Shown piece after piece: positions 1 to 6,943 of a stretch of 7,692 nucleotides of DNA. Position numbers and translations under genes: made by a program. This DNA comes from GCA-2686765 sp036012725 (GTDB lineage: Bacteria > Pseudomonadota > Alphaproteobacteria > Rhodospirillales > 2-02-FULL-58-16): the NCBI GenBank assembly GCA_036012725.1, contig DASCPW010000113.1, forward strand, positions 1-7,692. The letters run 5' to 3'. Numbering within the stretch: the first letter of the stretch is position 1; each line of letters starts with the position of its first letter. The notes under the pieces were generated by a model, which did not search any database, was not told the DNA's origin, and saw only the letters and a program-made list of their open reading frames with translations.

Positions 1-745
1 CCAGGATCTGGCTGAGGAACAGCTTGGTGCGGTCGTATTGGGGATTGTTGAAAAACTCGCGCGGTTCGTTCTGCTCGATGATCTCGCCCTCGTCCATGAA
101 GATGACCCGATTGGCGACCGCCTTGGCGAAGCCCATTTCATGAGTGACCACGATCATGGTCATGGCCGTCTCGGCCAGTTCGATCATAACGTCCAGAACC
201 TCCTTGATCATCTCCGGGTCGAGCGCCGAGGTCGGCTCGTCGAACAACATGGTTTTGGGATTCATGCAGAGCGAGCGGGCGATGGCGACGCGTTGCTGTT
301 GACCGCCGGAGAGCTGACCGGGGAATTTCTCCGCCTGTTCGGGGATTTTTACCCGCTCCAGGTACTGCCGGGCGGCTTCCTCGGCCTCTCTTTTCGGCGT
401 CTGGCGGACCCAGATGGGCCCCAGCGTCAGGTTCTCGAGCACCGTCAGGTGCGGGAACAGATTAAAGTGCTGGAACACCATTCCCACCTCGCGGCGGATG
501 GCGTCGATGTTCTTGAGGTCGTTGGTGAGCTCGATCCCGTCAACGACGATCTGGCCCTGCTGGTGTTCCTCGAGGCGGTTGATGCAGCGGATCAGGGTTG
601 ACTTTCCCGAACCCGACGGCCCGCAGATGACAATGCGTTCCGCTTGCTTGACATTGAGGTTGATGTCCTTCAGCACGTGGAACTGACCGAACCATTTGTG
701 CATTCCGTTGATCTCGATGATCAGATCGTTAACAGCTTCACTCAT
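1..745 (-). CDS. aapP: AapP, ATP-binding subunit of general L-amino acid ABC transporter (3' end cut by window edge)
   Basis: This is the cytoplasmic ATPase that powers the Aap importer; two copies should dock on the AapQ/AapM permease pair and hydrolyse ATP to import polar amino acids. The translation from the ATG at 745 gives 248 residues before the window ends. All ABC motifs are present: Walker A GPSGSGKST at residues 42-50, Q-loop Gln at about 92 (VFQHFNLFPH), signature LSGGQQQR at 145-152, Walker B LFDEP at 167-171, the following SALD D-loop, and the H-loop His at 202 (VVTHEMGFA). The visible end, KLFLSQIL, matches the usual C-terminus of this subfamily, so only a few codons are probably missing. 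It is the last gene of the operon, 17 nt after aapM. The ribosome site is weak: only an AGGG lies upstream, so translation may depend on coupling to aapM. The family call is secure; substrate range is inferred from the operon. Confidence 0.96.
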   Translation of the reverse strand, partial: MSEAVNDLIIEINGMHKWFGQFHVLKDINLNVKQAERIVICGPSGSGKSTLIRCINRLEEHQQGQIVVDGIELTNDLKNIDAIRREVGMVFQHFNLFPHLTVLENLTLGPIWVRQTPKREAEEAARQYLERVKIPEQAEKFPGQLSGGQQQRVAIARSLCMNPKTMLFDEPTSALDPEMIKEVLDVMIELAETAMTMIVVTHEMGFAKAVANRVIFMDEGEIIEQNEPREFFNNPQYDRTKLFLSQIL

Positions 746-762
746 GACCAAGGACCCTAACG

Positions 763-1881
763 TTAATGACCGGTGTCTAGTTTCCGCTCCAGATAGAGGG
801 CGTAGCGGGACATACCGAAGCAACTGATGAAGAAGAACACGGCAACGAAGATATAGACCTCGGTCGAAAGCCCTTGCCATTTGGAATCGGCAAGGGACGA
901 ACGGCCGATCCCGAGCGGGTCCAAAAGACCGATGATGATGACCAGCGTCGTGTCCTTGTAAAGGGCGATGAAGGTATTAACGATCCCCGGAATTGAGATT
1001 TTCAAGGCCTGGGGCAGAATAACCAGGCGCATCATCTTCCAATACCCCAGCCCCATGGATTGGGCCGCCTCGTACTGGCCGGTGGGAATGGCTTGGAGGC
1101 CGCCCCGGATCACTTCCGCCATATAGCCCGAGGCGAAAAGCGTCACCATGATGAGCACTCTCAAAAGCAAGTTGAAATTGGTTCCGGGCGGTAGGAAATA
1201 GCTCAGCATGGCCGACGCCACGAACAGGAGCGTAATCAGCGGAACGCCGCGGATAAACTCGATAAAGGAGATGCAAAGAGTGCGCAGGACCGGCATGTGG
1301 GACTGGCGGCCTAGCGCCAGTACGATGCCGATGGGCAACGAGAATGAAATACCCGTGATGCCGATTACAAGGGTCAGAAGAATGCCGCCGAACTGATCCG
1401 TGCCGACGGGTTTCAAGCCCAACCCCCCGGTAAGCAGCCAGCCGGCAACGAAAGGATAGGCACATGAAAAAAACAGCAGTTTCGCGCGCTGGGGCACTTT
1501 CTCCCACAGTATCGGGGTCAATGCCACTACCAGCAGGACAAACGACAGGTCGACCCGCCAGCGTTCCGGTCCGGGATAGAAGCCATAGATGAAGAGCTCA
1601 ATGCGGCTCTGGATGAAGGCCCAGCAGGCGCCGGATGCCTGGGCTTTGCAGGCCTTTCTGGATTCGCCGGTGAACGCGGCGTCGAAAAAGGCCCATTCGA
1701 CCAACGGCGGTATGGTCAGCCAAAGAAAATAGACCGCAAGGAAGGTCATAACCACGTTCGTCACCGAGCTGAACAGGTTGTCCTTGACCCACAACAACGG
1801 TCCCATCGAGAGACCCGGCGGCGGCAGATCCGGATGGGATCCCGGCGGGTATTTTCTGCTTTCGGTGGCGGCTTCGTCCAT
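763..1881 (-). CDS. aapM: AapM, permease subunit of general L-amino acid ABC transporter
   Basis: Inner-membrane permease of the Aap importer, expected to pair with AapQ as the translocation channel. The protein is 372 aa, close to the usual length for AapM and much longer than simple HisM/HisQ permeases. Hydrophobic segments lie at roughly 39-58, 110-126, 135-151, 165-190, 205-230, 238-258, 300-320 and 342-360. The cytoplasmic coupling loop with the EAA motif starts at 271 (EAAQSMGLG) and ends in ILPQA at 288-292; it contacts the ATPase AapP. The core segment EFIRGVPLITLLFV at 208-221 is typical of polar amino-acid permeases. The N-terminal 25 residues are hydrophilic and Pro-rich. The ATG at 1881 lies 14 nt after the aapQ stop, with a G-rich run (GGGGG) just upstream as the only ribosome-site candidate. 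Expression is presumably from the aapJ promoter by read-through. Confidence 0.96.
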   Translation of the reverse strand: MDEAATESRKYPPGSHPDLPPPGLSMGPLLWVKDNLFSSVTNVVMTFLAVYFLWLTIPPLVEWAFFDAAFTGESRKACKAQASGACWAFIQSRIELFIYGFYPGPERWRVDLSFVLLVVALTPILWEKVPQRAKLLFFSCAYPFVAGWLLTGGLGLKPVGTDQFGGILLTLVIGITGISFSLPIGIVLALGRQSHMPVLRTLCISFIEFIRGVPLITLLFVASAMLSYFLPPGTNFNLLLRVLIMVTLFASGYMAEVIRGGLQAIPTGQYEAAQSMGLGYWKMMRLVILPQALKISIPGIVNTFIALYKDTTLVIIIGLLDPLGIGRSSLADSKWQGLSTEVYIFVAVFFFISCFGMSRYALYLERKLDTGH

Positions 1882-1895
1882 CGCCGGCCCCCGTC

Positions 1896-3104
1896 CTAAC
1901 GCTCCACCAGCTTGATCTTCTTATTGTACCAGTTCATGAACGACGAGATGACCAACGAGAAGCTAAGGTAGATGGAAAGAACAATAATCATCGATTCCAT
2001 CTCTTTGCCCGTCTGCATGAGGGAGATGCCGCCGATGGTGGCGACGATGTCCATGTAACCGATGGCGATGGCCAGCGAGGAGTTCTTGGTAAGGTTCAGA
2101 TATTGGCTGGTTAACGGCGGGATAATCACCCTGAGTGCCTGTGGAATGACAACCAGTTGCAAGGTTCGGTTGGGTTTGATCCCGATGGCGTAGGCGGCTT
2201 CGCTCTGGCCCCAGTGGACCGCCAGGATCCCCGACCGCACGATCTCGGCAATATAGGCCGAGGTGTAAAACGACAGTGCCAGCCAGAGCGCCAGGAATTC
2301 CGAACGCATCACCAGACCGCCTTTGAAATTGAAACTCTTGAGCGCCGGGATTTCCCAGGAAAGCGGAGCGCCGGAGATGAAAAACACCAAGGCCGGCAGG
2401 CCAATGATGGCTGCCAGGCTGACCAAAAATACGGGATAGATCTTGCCGGTGGCGTCTTGCACCTTTTTGGCCCAGCGCCTGAAACTCCAGGCGAAGGCTA
2501 CGGCGGCGACGGACGCCAAGCCCGTCCAGATGAAGCCGTTCTCGAACAGGGGCTTGGGTATGATGACCCCGCGATTGGTCAGGAACATCGCTTCTCCCAC
2601 ATCCCATGCATTGCGGGGAACCGGCATGATATGAACGATCAGCCCATGGATGAGCAAGATATGCAGCAGTATCGGCACGTTGCGGGTGAACTCGATGAAA
2701 CAGTAAACAAAACGGTTGATCAGCCAGTTTTTGGAAAGCCTGAGAACGCCGAAAATAAAACCCAGAATAGTCGCCAGCATGATGCCGCAACCGGCAACCA
2801 GGGCGGTGTTGAGGATACCGACGAACATCGCTCGGATGTGGTTGTCGCGGGACGTATATTCGATCAGGCGCTGATTGATGTCGTAACCGGCCGGCTCCAA
2901 CATGAACGTGAAGCTGAAAGTCTTGCCCAGCTGCGCTAGGTTGTGGACGGCGTTATTGATGATGAAGGTCAGGAATGCGAACAATAGCGCCAGCGTAAAA
3001 ACCTGGATGATGACGGAACGCGCCTCCTTGTTACGCCAAAGACGCAACAGGGCGTTGGGATCATCAGAGGCGACGGTGGTGGTCGCTTTGCTCACCAACG
3101 GCAT
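1896..3104 (-). CDS. aapQ: AapQ, permease subunit of general L-amino acid ABC transporter
   Basis: Inner-membrane permease that forms the channel with AapM. The protein is 402 aa, typical for AapQ. Hydrophobic segments are near 32-50, 97-120, 133-160, 190-207, 222-242, 268-292, 324-350 and 373-392. The family hallmark IEFTRNVPILLHIL is at 137-150, and the EAA coupling loop SEAAYAIGI starts at 301, ending in VIPQA at 319-323. A long non-conserved loop (about 160-265) separates the two halves of the permease domain, as expected for this subfamily. The ATG at 3104 has GGAG only 1 nt upstream, unusually close. This and the 133-nt gap after aapJ suggest less translation than aapJ, as is common for permeases relative to binding proteins. 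The product is secure; the start is likely but not certain. Confidence 0.96.
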   Translation of the reverse strand: MPLVSKATTTVASDDPNALLRLWRNKEARSVIIQVFTLALLFAFLTFIINNAVHNLAQLGKTFSFTFMLEPAGYDINQRLIEYTSRDNHIRAMFVGILNTALVAGCGIMLATILGFIFGVLRLSKNWLINRFVYCFIEFTRNVPILLHILLIHGLIVHIMPVPRNAWDVGEAMFLTNRGVIIPKPLFENGFIWTGLASVAAVAFAWSFRRWAKKVQDATGKIYPVFLVSLAAIIGLPALVFFISGAPLSWEIPALKSFNFKGGLVMRSEFLALWLALSFYTSAYIAEIVRSGILAVHWGQSEAAYAIGIKPNRTLQLVVIPQALRVIIPPLTSQYLNLTKNSSLAIAIGYMDIVATIGGISLMQTGKEMESMIIVLSIYLSFSLVISSFMNWYNKKIKLVER

Positions 3105-3172
3105 TCTCCGTTTTCAGTTTCGGTCCGCGTCCCGGACACCCCATCAGCCAACCGGTAAGGTGGTCACGACGA

Positions 3173-3195
3173 CGCCGGAGCCCAAGGCTCCGGCG
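3173..3195 (-). repeat. Perfect 10-bp GC-rich hairpin between aapJ and aapQ
   Basis: Positions 3173-3182 are exactly complementary to 3186-3195, with a three-base CAA loop between. It lies in the 133-nt gap between the aapJ stop and the aapQ start. No T-run follows it in the direction of transcription, so it does not look like a classical intrinsic terminator. Hairpins placed after a binding-protein gene, as with malE-malF in enterics, commonly protect the upstream message from 3' exonucleases and lower downstream permease output. I infer the same role here: more AapJ than AapQMP. Partial termination aided by Rho is an alternative. Confidence 0.7.
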
Positions 3196-3237
3196 CACTC
3201 CTGAGTCCGTCGTAATTCTATCGCCAAACGGTGTCGT

Positions 3238-4263
3238 TTAACGGAACGGCGGCGCATACTGAAGGCCGCCATCGTACCACTGGGCGTTCAAGCCGCGCGA
3301 CAATCCGATGTTGGTTTTGGGCCCGACGTTACGGTCAAAGACCTCGGCGTAGTTTCCGACGGCCTTGATGGCGTGAAGGGCCCATTGCTTGTCAAGGCCC
3401 AGCATGCCGCCCAGGTCGCCCTCGGACCCCAACAACCGGTTGATGTTCGGGTCATCGGTGCCCTTGGCCTTGGCGTCGGCGTTGGCCTGGGTGATGCCGT
3501 ATTCCTCGGCCGAGACGATGGCGCTCACGGTCCAGCGGACTACGTCGCCCCACTGGTCGTCACCGTGGCGCACGACGCCGCCCAACGGCTCCTTGGAGAT
3601 GATCTCCGGAAGCAAAAGGTGGTCATCCGGCTTGTCGAAAGTAGCACGGGTGGCCGCCAGGCCCGAGGCGTCCGTCGTGTAGACGTCGCAGCGCTCGGCC
3701 AGATAGTTTGTGCGTGCTTCCTCGTTGGTCTCGATGGGTACCGGTTCATACTTGATCTTGTTGGCGCGGAAGAAGTCGGCGAGGTTGAGCTCTGTCGTTG
3801 TCCCCGTTTGGATACACACGGTTGCGCCATCAAGCAGCTTGGCGCTCTTGACGCCGAGTTTCTTGCGGATCATGAAGCCCTGGCCGTCGTAGTAGGTGGT
3901 GCCGATGAAGGTCAGCTTCACGTCGACGTCGCGGGAAAAGGTCCAGGTCGTATTCCGGAAAATAAGATCGCCCTCTTTCGAATTAAGAAGGGTGAACCGC
4001 GTCTTGCCGGTGGCGGGAATGAACTTCACCTTGTCGCCACTGCCGAGAACGGCGGCCGCCACGGCGCGGCAAAAATCAGCGTCGAAACCCTGCCATTTGC
4101 CCGCCTTATCGGTAAATGAAAACCCGGCGAGGCCGGTGTTGACGACGCAGTTGAGAACCCCGCGCGCCTTGACGTCTTCCAAGGTCCCCGCTTTGGCGGC
4201 GGGCGGTCCAAAAGCCAACGCCGCCATGGCTATGGCCGCAAACGCAATTGCTGAATTTTTCAT
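3238..4263 (-). CDS. aapJ: AapJ, periplasmic L-amino acid-binding protein
   Basis: Substrate-binding protein that captures L-amino acids in the periplasm and delivers them to AapQ/AapM. The 341-aa protein starts with a Sec signal peptide: Lys at residue 2, a hydrophobic core at 5-19, and a probable cleavage after AKA at about 25. The mature part opens with the family pattern TLEDVKARGVLNCVVNTGLAGFS (residues 27-49), followed by GFDADFCRAVAAAV at 59-72, the motif RNTTWTFSRD at 103-112 (ligand carboxylate-binding region) and the second-lobe segment TVCIQTGTTTELNLADFF at 148-165. Two cysteines (39 and 150) are at positions typical of AapJ. Start choice is firm: AAGGGAGGA at 4279-4271 lies 7 nt upstream of the ATG. 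It is first in the operon, so probably the most abundant product. The length matches the family's usual 340 or so residues. Confidence 0.97.
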   Translation of the reverse strand: MKNSAIAFAAIAMAALAFGPPAAKAGTLEDVKARGVLNCVVNTGLAGFSFTDKAGKWQGFDADFCRAVAAAVLGSGDKVKFIPATGKTRFTLLNSKEGDLIFRNTTWTFSRDVDVKLTFIGTTYYDGQGFMIRKKLGVKSAKLLDGATVCIQTGTTTELNLADFFRANKIKYEPVPIETNEEARTNYLAERCDVYTTDASGLAATRATFDKPDDHLLLPEIISKEPLGGVVRHGDDQWGDVVRWTVSAIVSAEEYGITQANADAKAKGTDDPNINRLLGSEGDLGGMLGLDKQWALHAIKAVGNYAEVFDRNVGPKTNIGLSRGLNAQWYDGGLQYAPPFR

Positions 4264-4295
4264 GCCTACATCCTCCCTTTTGAAACAGCTTTGAA

Positions 4296-4324
4296 ATTAT
4301 TTATCCCTCCGTCGCTGGTGTCGA
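4296..4324 (-). promoter_or_regulatory. Candidate sigma70-type promoter of the aap operon
   Basis: On the minus strand TCGACA (4324-4319) is followed after 17 nt by AATAAT (4301-4296). Each differs from the -35/-10 consensus (TTGACA, TATAAT) by one base, and the spacing is optimal. Transcription would start near 4289, leaving a leader of about 25 nt that contains the strong ribosome site of aapJ. It was found by eye only. I see no clear operator or riboswitch in the leader. Confidence 0.5.
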
Positions 4325-4496
4325 TAAATGGCTCACCTATAATCCGTACCATGATTCTGGAAACCGCCTCAAGGGCGAACAGCAAACGGCTTGACGCGGC
4401 GCGGCGTGTTGGGACGTGATCCTGGGCGGCGAAGCGGCCTTTGGGCGCAAGCGCGCTTCCAAGCATGGCCCGCAGGTTCGTCCGTTTCCATCCGCG

Positions 4497-4730
4497 TCAT
4501 TTCATTTCGGCCACGAACACGCCGTCCCAGCCGGGATCGAGCGGCGCCGTCTCGTAGCTTGTGATGCGTGCCTCGTAGAGGTCGTGCAGTTCGGTCAGAT
4601 CGAGGTGTCCGGAGAGTTTTCGGCAAAGGGCTAGTTCTTGGCGGGTGGTTTGCCAATCCTGTTTCCGGTAGGCCGACAGCATTGCCCGATGGGCGGCGCT
4701 CAAGGCCCGGAAGCCGTCATCGGAACTCAT
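4497..4730 (-). CDS. Stand-alone 77-aa peptide resembling the C-terminal tail of class III adenylate/guanylate cyclases
   Basis: No catalytic domain is visible. The peptide has two or three helices rich in Ala/Leu/Arg (AHRAMLSAYRKQDW at 13-26, then LALCRKLSGHLDL around 32-44), then a Tyr-Glu-Ala-Arg stretch and the ending PGWDGVFVAEMK. The pattern 'AYRxxDW...ALC...LYExRI..Y...P...WDGVF' resembles, from memory, the TPR-like tail that follows the cyclase domain in many alphaproteobacterial CHASE2/class III cyclases. Here that tail stands alone with its own ATG. Upstream on the same strand there is no cyclase domain, only the antisense of the AhpD-like gene. It could be a small protein that binds a cyclase partner, or the remnant of a lost cyclase gene. 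The ATG at 4730 has AAGG only 1 nt upstream, so initiation looks weak. That it is a gene is likely; its function is unknown. Confidence 0.6.
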   Translation of the reverse strand: MSSDDGFRALSAAHRAMLSAYRKQDWQTTRQELALCRKLSGHLDLTELHDLYEARITSYETAPLDPGWDGVFVAEMK

Positions 4731-5053
4731 GCCTTCGTCGCCGACTCAAACAGGCGCATGCCAAGCTGCTGGCGCTGAAATCGAAAGTCTACGAGGCCCT
4801 TCTCGAGATGGAGGGGGCCGCCTTCGCGGAGGGCGATTTATCAAAAAAACACAAGGAGCTGATCGCCGTCGGCATTTCCGTTGTCATCGATTGTGAATCC
4901 TGCATGCAGTGGCAGATCGAACAGGCGGCCTTGGCCGGGGCAATCCGGCGCGAAGTTCTGGAAGCACTCGAGGTCGGCATGGAGATGGGTGGCGGCCCGG
5001 CCACCGCTTCCACAAGGTTTGCCCTGGAAGTCATGGAAAGCGTTTTCGAATAG
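4729..5053 (+). CDS. AhpD/carboxymuconolactone-decarboxylase-like protein, 5' end apparently frame-disrupted
   Basis: An all-helical small protein of the AhpD-like/CMD fold. The family includes alkylhydroperoxidase partners and muconolactone decarboxylases; the substrate here is unknown. Clear segments in the 3' frame are KVYEALLEMEGAAFAEG, SKKHKELIAVGISVVIDC and LEVGMEMGGGPATAS. The redox core is Glu (4856-4858), 11 residues, Cys (4892-4894), Glu-Ser, Cys (4901-4903), Met-Gln-Trp, then Gln (4913-4915) where AhpD has His. In the conserved frame the first ATG is at 4808, giving only 81 aa and cutting the first helix. The helix-like sequence continues upstream to about 4754 without any ATG, GTG or TTG nearby. 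The ATG at 4729 is one frame off; dropping one base near 4751-4760 would join it and give about 107 aa, the normal length. I therefore give 4729 as the presumed original start; 4808 is the conservative alternative. It converges with the symporter gene, 12 nt apart. Confidence 0.75.
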
Positions 5054-5065
5054 GCTTCTGTTCGT

Positions 5066-6943
5066 TCATTGCTTGCCGCCGGCTTCCCTGGCCGTCCAGG
5101 ACTCGTTTTGCAGAGCCTTGATTTTTTTCCTGGGCAGGGTCGACATCTCCATCTTATAGGCGAGGAGCCAGATCAGGATCACGCCCAACAGCCAGAACAG
5201 GATTTGCCAGGCCCATACGGATGGAATGCCATAGGTCCAGGCTTCCGGGGTTCCGGCGTTGGGCGAACCGAAGAAATCGTTGCCGACCACGGCGCCCGGG
5301 CCGACGGCGAAGAACATCCACGCAAGGGTTATCATCCAAGCCAGTGGTTTCAGCTTCCGCTTTTCCGGCGACAAAGATGCATGCTCCCGCAGGAACTCGT
5401 GGTGCCGCATGCAACGCCGCCTGTCTTGCGGGTTTTGGGTCATTGCCGAGATGGCGGCGCAAAGGCTGAGATTAATGAACATGCCCCAGCCGGCCGAGTG
5501 GATAGTCCAGGGCCAACGGCCCCAGGCATCGATGCCGATGGCGTCGAGAACGGCAAGGCCGATGCTGTCGGTGAAAATCACCCCGAGGATTCCGCCGGCA
5601 AGCCCCCAGCTGGCGCCGGCGCGGGTGATCCACGGGAAACAGGTCGCCGCCGCCAGCGGCACCCACATCTGGAAACCGAAAGCCGCCGCCACGCCGCCGA
5701 GCAGGGCCAGAGAATCGGTCGAGATGGTGGCGACGAGAAGAGCCAAGGCCAGGATCGTGGCTATGGCAAGGAAGACAAACAGCCGCCGCCCGCCGCCCGC
5801 CGCCGGCTTCGGATGGCGGCAAAAGTCGTGGCCGAGCATGCGCCCCGTCGTCGTTAGGTAAAAGCCGCTGGCCAACTGCATCACCGCTAGCGCAGACACC
5901 GCAAGCAGGCCCGCCAACCACGGGGCACTGTCCGCCAATAGGTTTAAATAGCTGGCAACCAGGGCATCCGGTGCCTTGGCGATGGCCGGACCGGGCGGCA
6001 GGAGATGGGCGCCCATGCCGAGGACCGAAGTGAAGAGGACCAAAATCAGACCGCCGCTAAAGGCAGTCGCCCAAACCTGTTGCCGGGCGAAAGGCATGGG
6101 GTCGCTTCTGGTCAGCGCCCACATGGCGAAGGCCGGAGCCGACAGGATGCCCATCAGGGCGAACATGAAGGTCAGGATCATGACCCCCGTCCAGGGGCCG
6201 CCAACGGGGGACTGCTTGCCCAGGCCGGCGGTGAATTGGATGACTCCGGGAACGGCGAAGCGGGCGTTGTAATCGCCGCCGCCGTGTTGGCCGGTCTTTC
6301 CCCAAGCGCCGAAATCGGAAACGGCCAGTTCGGCCAAACCCGTTTGCAGCGCCTCCCATCCGCCGATGGCGTTCAAGGCATAAATGCCCGTCGCCACGAT
6401 GCCCAGGGGTAACAAAACCCCCGGCATGGGGTCGGCCGCGATTCGTGAGCCGCCGGCGGCCAAGTTCGTCAAGATAACCAGCGCCATGATCCCCATACCC
6501 AAATGCCTGCTGACAAGACCGTCGGTTAAGATGTCGAACAGATAACCGGCGGCCCCGAGTTGCACGGCGACAAAGAGCACCGAAAACAAAAGGGCGACGA
6601 TGCCGGTGAGGAGGCGGATGAAATTGCCGTCGAAATAGCCGACCAGCATCTCGGCCGGTGTTTTGTAATCGTAACGCTTGCCCAATAACCACAGGCGCTT
6701 AAAAAAAATGACGCCGGCCAAGGGAATGGTGATGGCGCATAAAGAGACAAAGGCGAACTGATAGCCGTCATCATAAACGAGACCGGGATGCCCGAAGAAA
6801 GCCCAGCCGGAAAAGGACGCCGCCGTGACGACAAGAACGAAAGCCGGCACCGGGGGGTGCCGACCGGCGATCTTGCTGCTCCAATAGAAGGAATAGAGCC
6901 AGTAAACGGCGGCGAATCCAAACAACCAGATGATTTTCGCCAT
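5066..6943 (-). CDS. Sodium:solute symporter (SSS/SSF, TC 2.A.21) family protein
   Basis: A 625-aa inner-membrane secondary transporter of the PutP/SGLT superfamily; substrate unknown. Roughly 13 hydrophobic segments span the protein, starting at 3-20, 34-52 and 64-82 and ending at 533-550 and 577-596. Family signatures include the first-core-helix pattern TAASFSGWAFFGHPG at 40-54, the loop KRYDYKTPAEML at 89-100, and ILSAPAFAMWALTRSDP at 266-282. The TM8 region AVMQLASGFYLTTTG (353-367) is where PutP and vSGLT carry a Ser/Thr pair for sodium site Na2. The C-terminus from about 600 is basic and cytoplasmic. The start ATG directly abuts the flgB stop in the same frame, and the Glu-Glu codons of flgB (GAGGAG) double as its ribosome site. 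So it is probably co-transcribed with and translationally coupled to the flgB remnant. The segment after the first helix is short and lacks the usual DYFLAGR-type motif. Confidence 0.9.
   Translation of the reverse strand: MAKIIWLFGFAAVYWLYSFYWSSKIAGRHPPVPAFVLVVTAASFSGWAFFGHPGLVYDDGYQFAFVSLCAITIPLAGVIFFKRLWLLGKRYDYKTPAEMLVGYFDGNFIRLLTGIVALLFSVLFVAVQLGAAGYLFDILTDGLVSRHLGMGIMALVILTNLAAGGSRIAADPMPGVLLPLGIVATGIYALNAIGGWEALQTGLAELAVSDFGAWGKTGQHGGGDYNARFAVPGVIQFTAGLGKQSPVGGPWTGVMILTFMFALMGILSAPAFAMWALTRSDPMPFARQQVWATAFSGGLILVLFTSVLGMGAHLLPPGPAIAKAPDALVASYLNLLADSAPWLAGLLAVSALAVMQLASGFYLTTTGRMLGHDFCRHPKPAAGGGRRLFVFLAIATILALALLVATISTDSLALLGGVAAAFGFQMWVPLAAATCFPWITRAGASWGLAGGILGVIFTDSIGLAVLDAIGIDAWGRWPWTIHSAGWGMFINLSLCAAISAMTQNPQDRRRCMRHHEFLREHASLSPEKRKLKPLAWMITLAWMFFAVGPGAVVGNDFFGSPNAGTPEAWTYGIPSVWAWQILFWLLGVILIWLLAYKMEMSTLPRKKIKALQNESWTAREAGGKQ

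Noticed and set aside
2157..2939. Long plus-strand open frame (260 codons) inside aapQ
   Set aside because: It is antisense to a clear permease gene, the product is charged and low in pattern, with no recognisable domain; a by-product of GC-rich codon use.
3373..4119. Long plus-strand open frame (248 codons) inside aapJ
   Set aside because: Antisense to the binding-protein gene, whose signal peptide, motifs and ribosome site are unmistakable; no independent support.
4337..4342. Plus-strand TATAAT upstream of aapJ
   Set aside because: It points rightwards with no gene following within 380 nt on that strand and has no -35 partner.
4449..4458. Palindrome AAGCGCGCTT after the cyclase-tail gene
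   Set aside because: Ten bases with no loop and no T-run; expected by chance in GC-rich DNA, so not called as terminator or operator.
4568..4730. GTG-initiated extension of the AhpD-like gene through the cyclase-tail gene
   Set aside because: The added residues are Arg/Gly/Pro-rich with no family resemblance and run antisense to a better gene; the family length is about 107 aa, not 161.
4727..4835. Minus-strand frame ending ...LFESATKA whose TGA overlaps the cyclase-tail ATG, as in translational coupling
   Set aside because: It is exactly antisense to the conserved AhpD-like codons and is open for only about 36 codons before a stop, so it is probably coincidence.
5054..5065. Possible terminator between the convergent AhpD-like and symporter genes
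   Set aside because: The gap is 12 nt and I find no inverted repeat in or around it.
5069..5857. Long plus-strand open frame (262 codons) inside the symporter gene
   Set aside because: Pro/Gly/Arg-rich shadow of a strongly hydrophobic real gene on the other strand.
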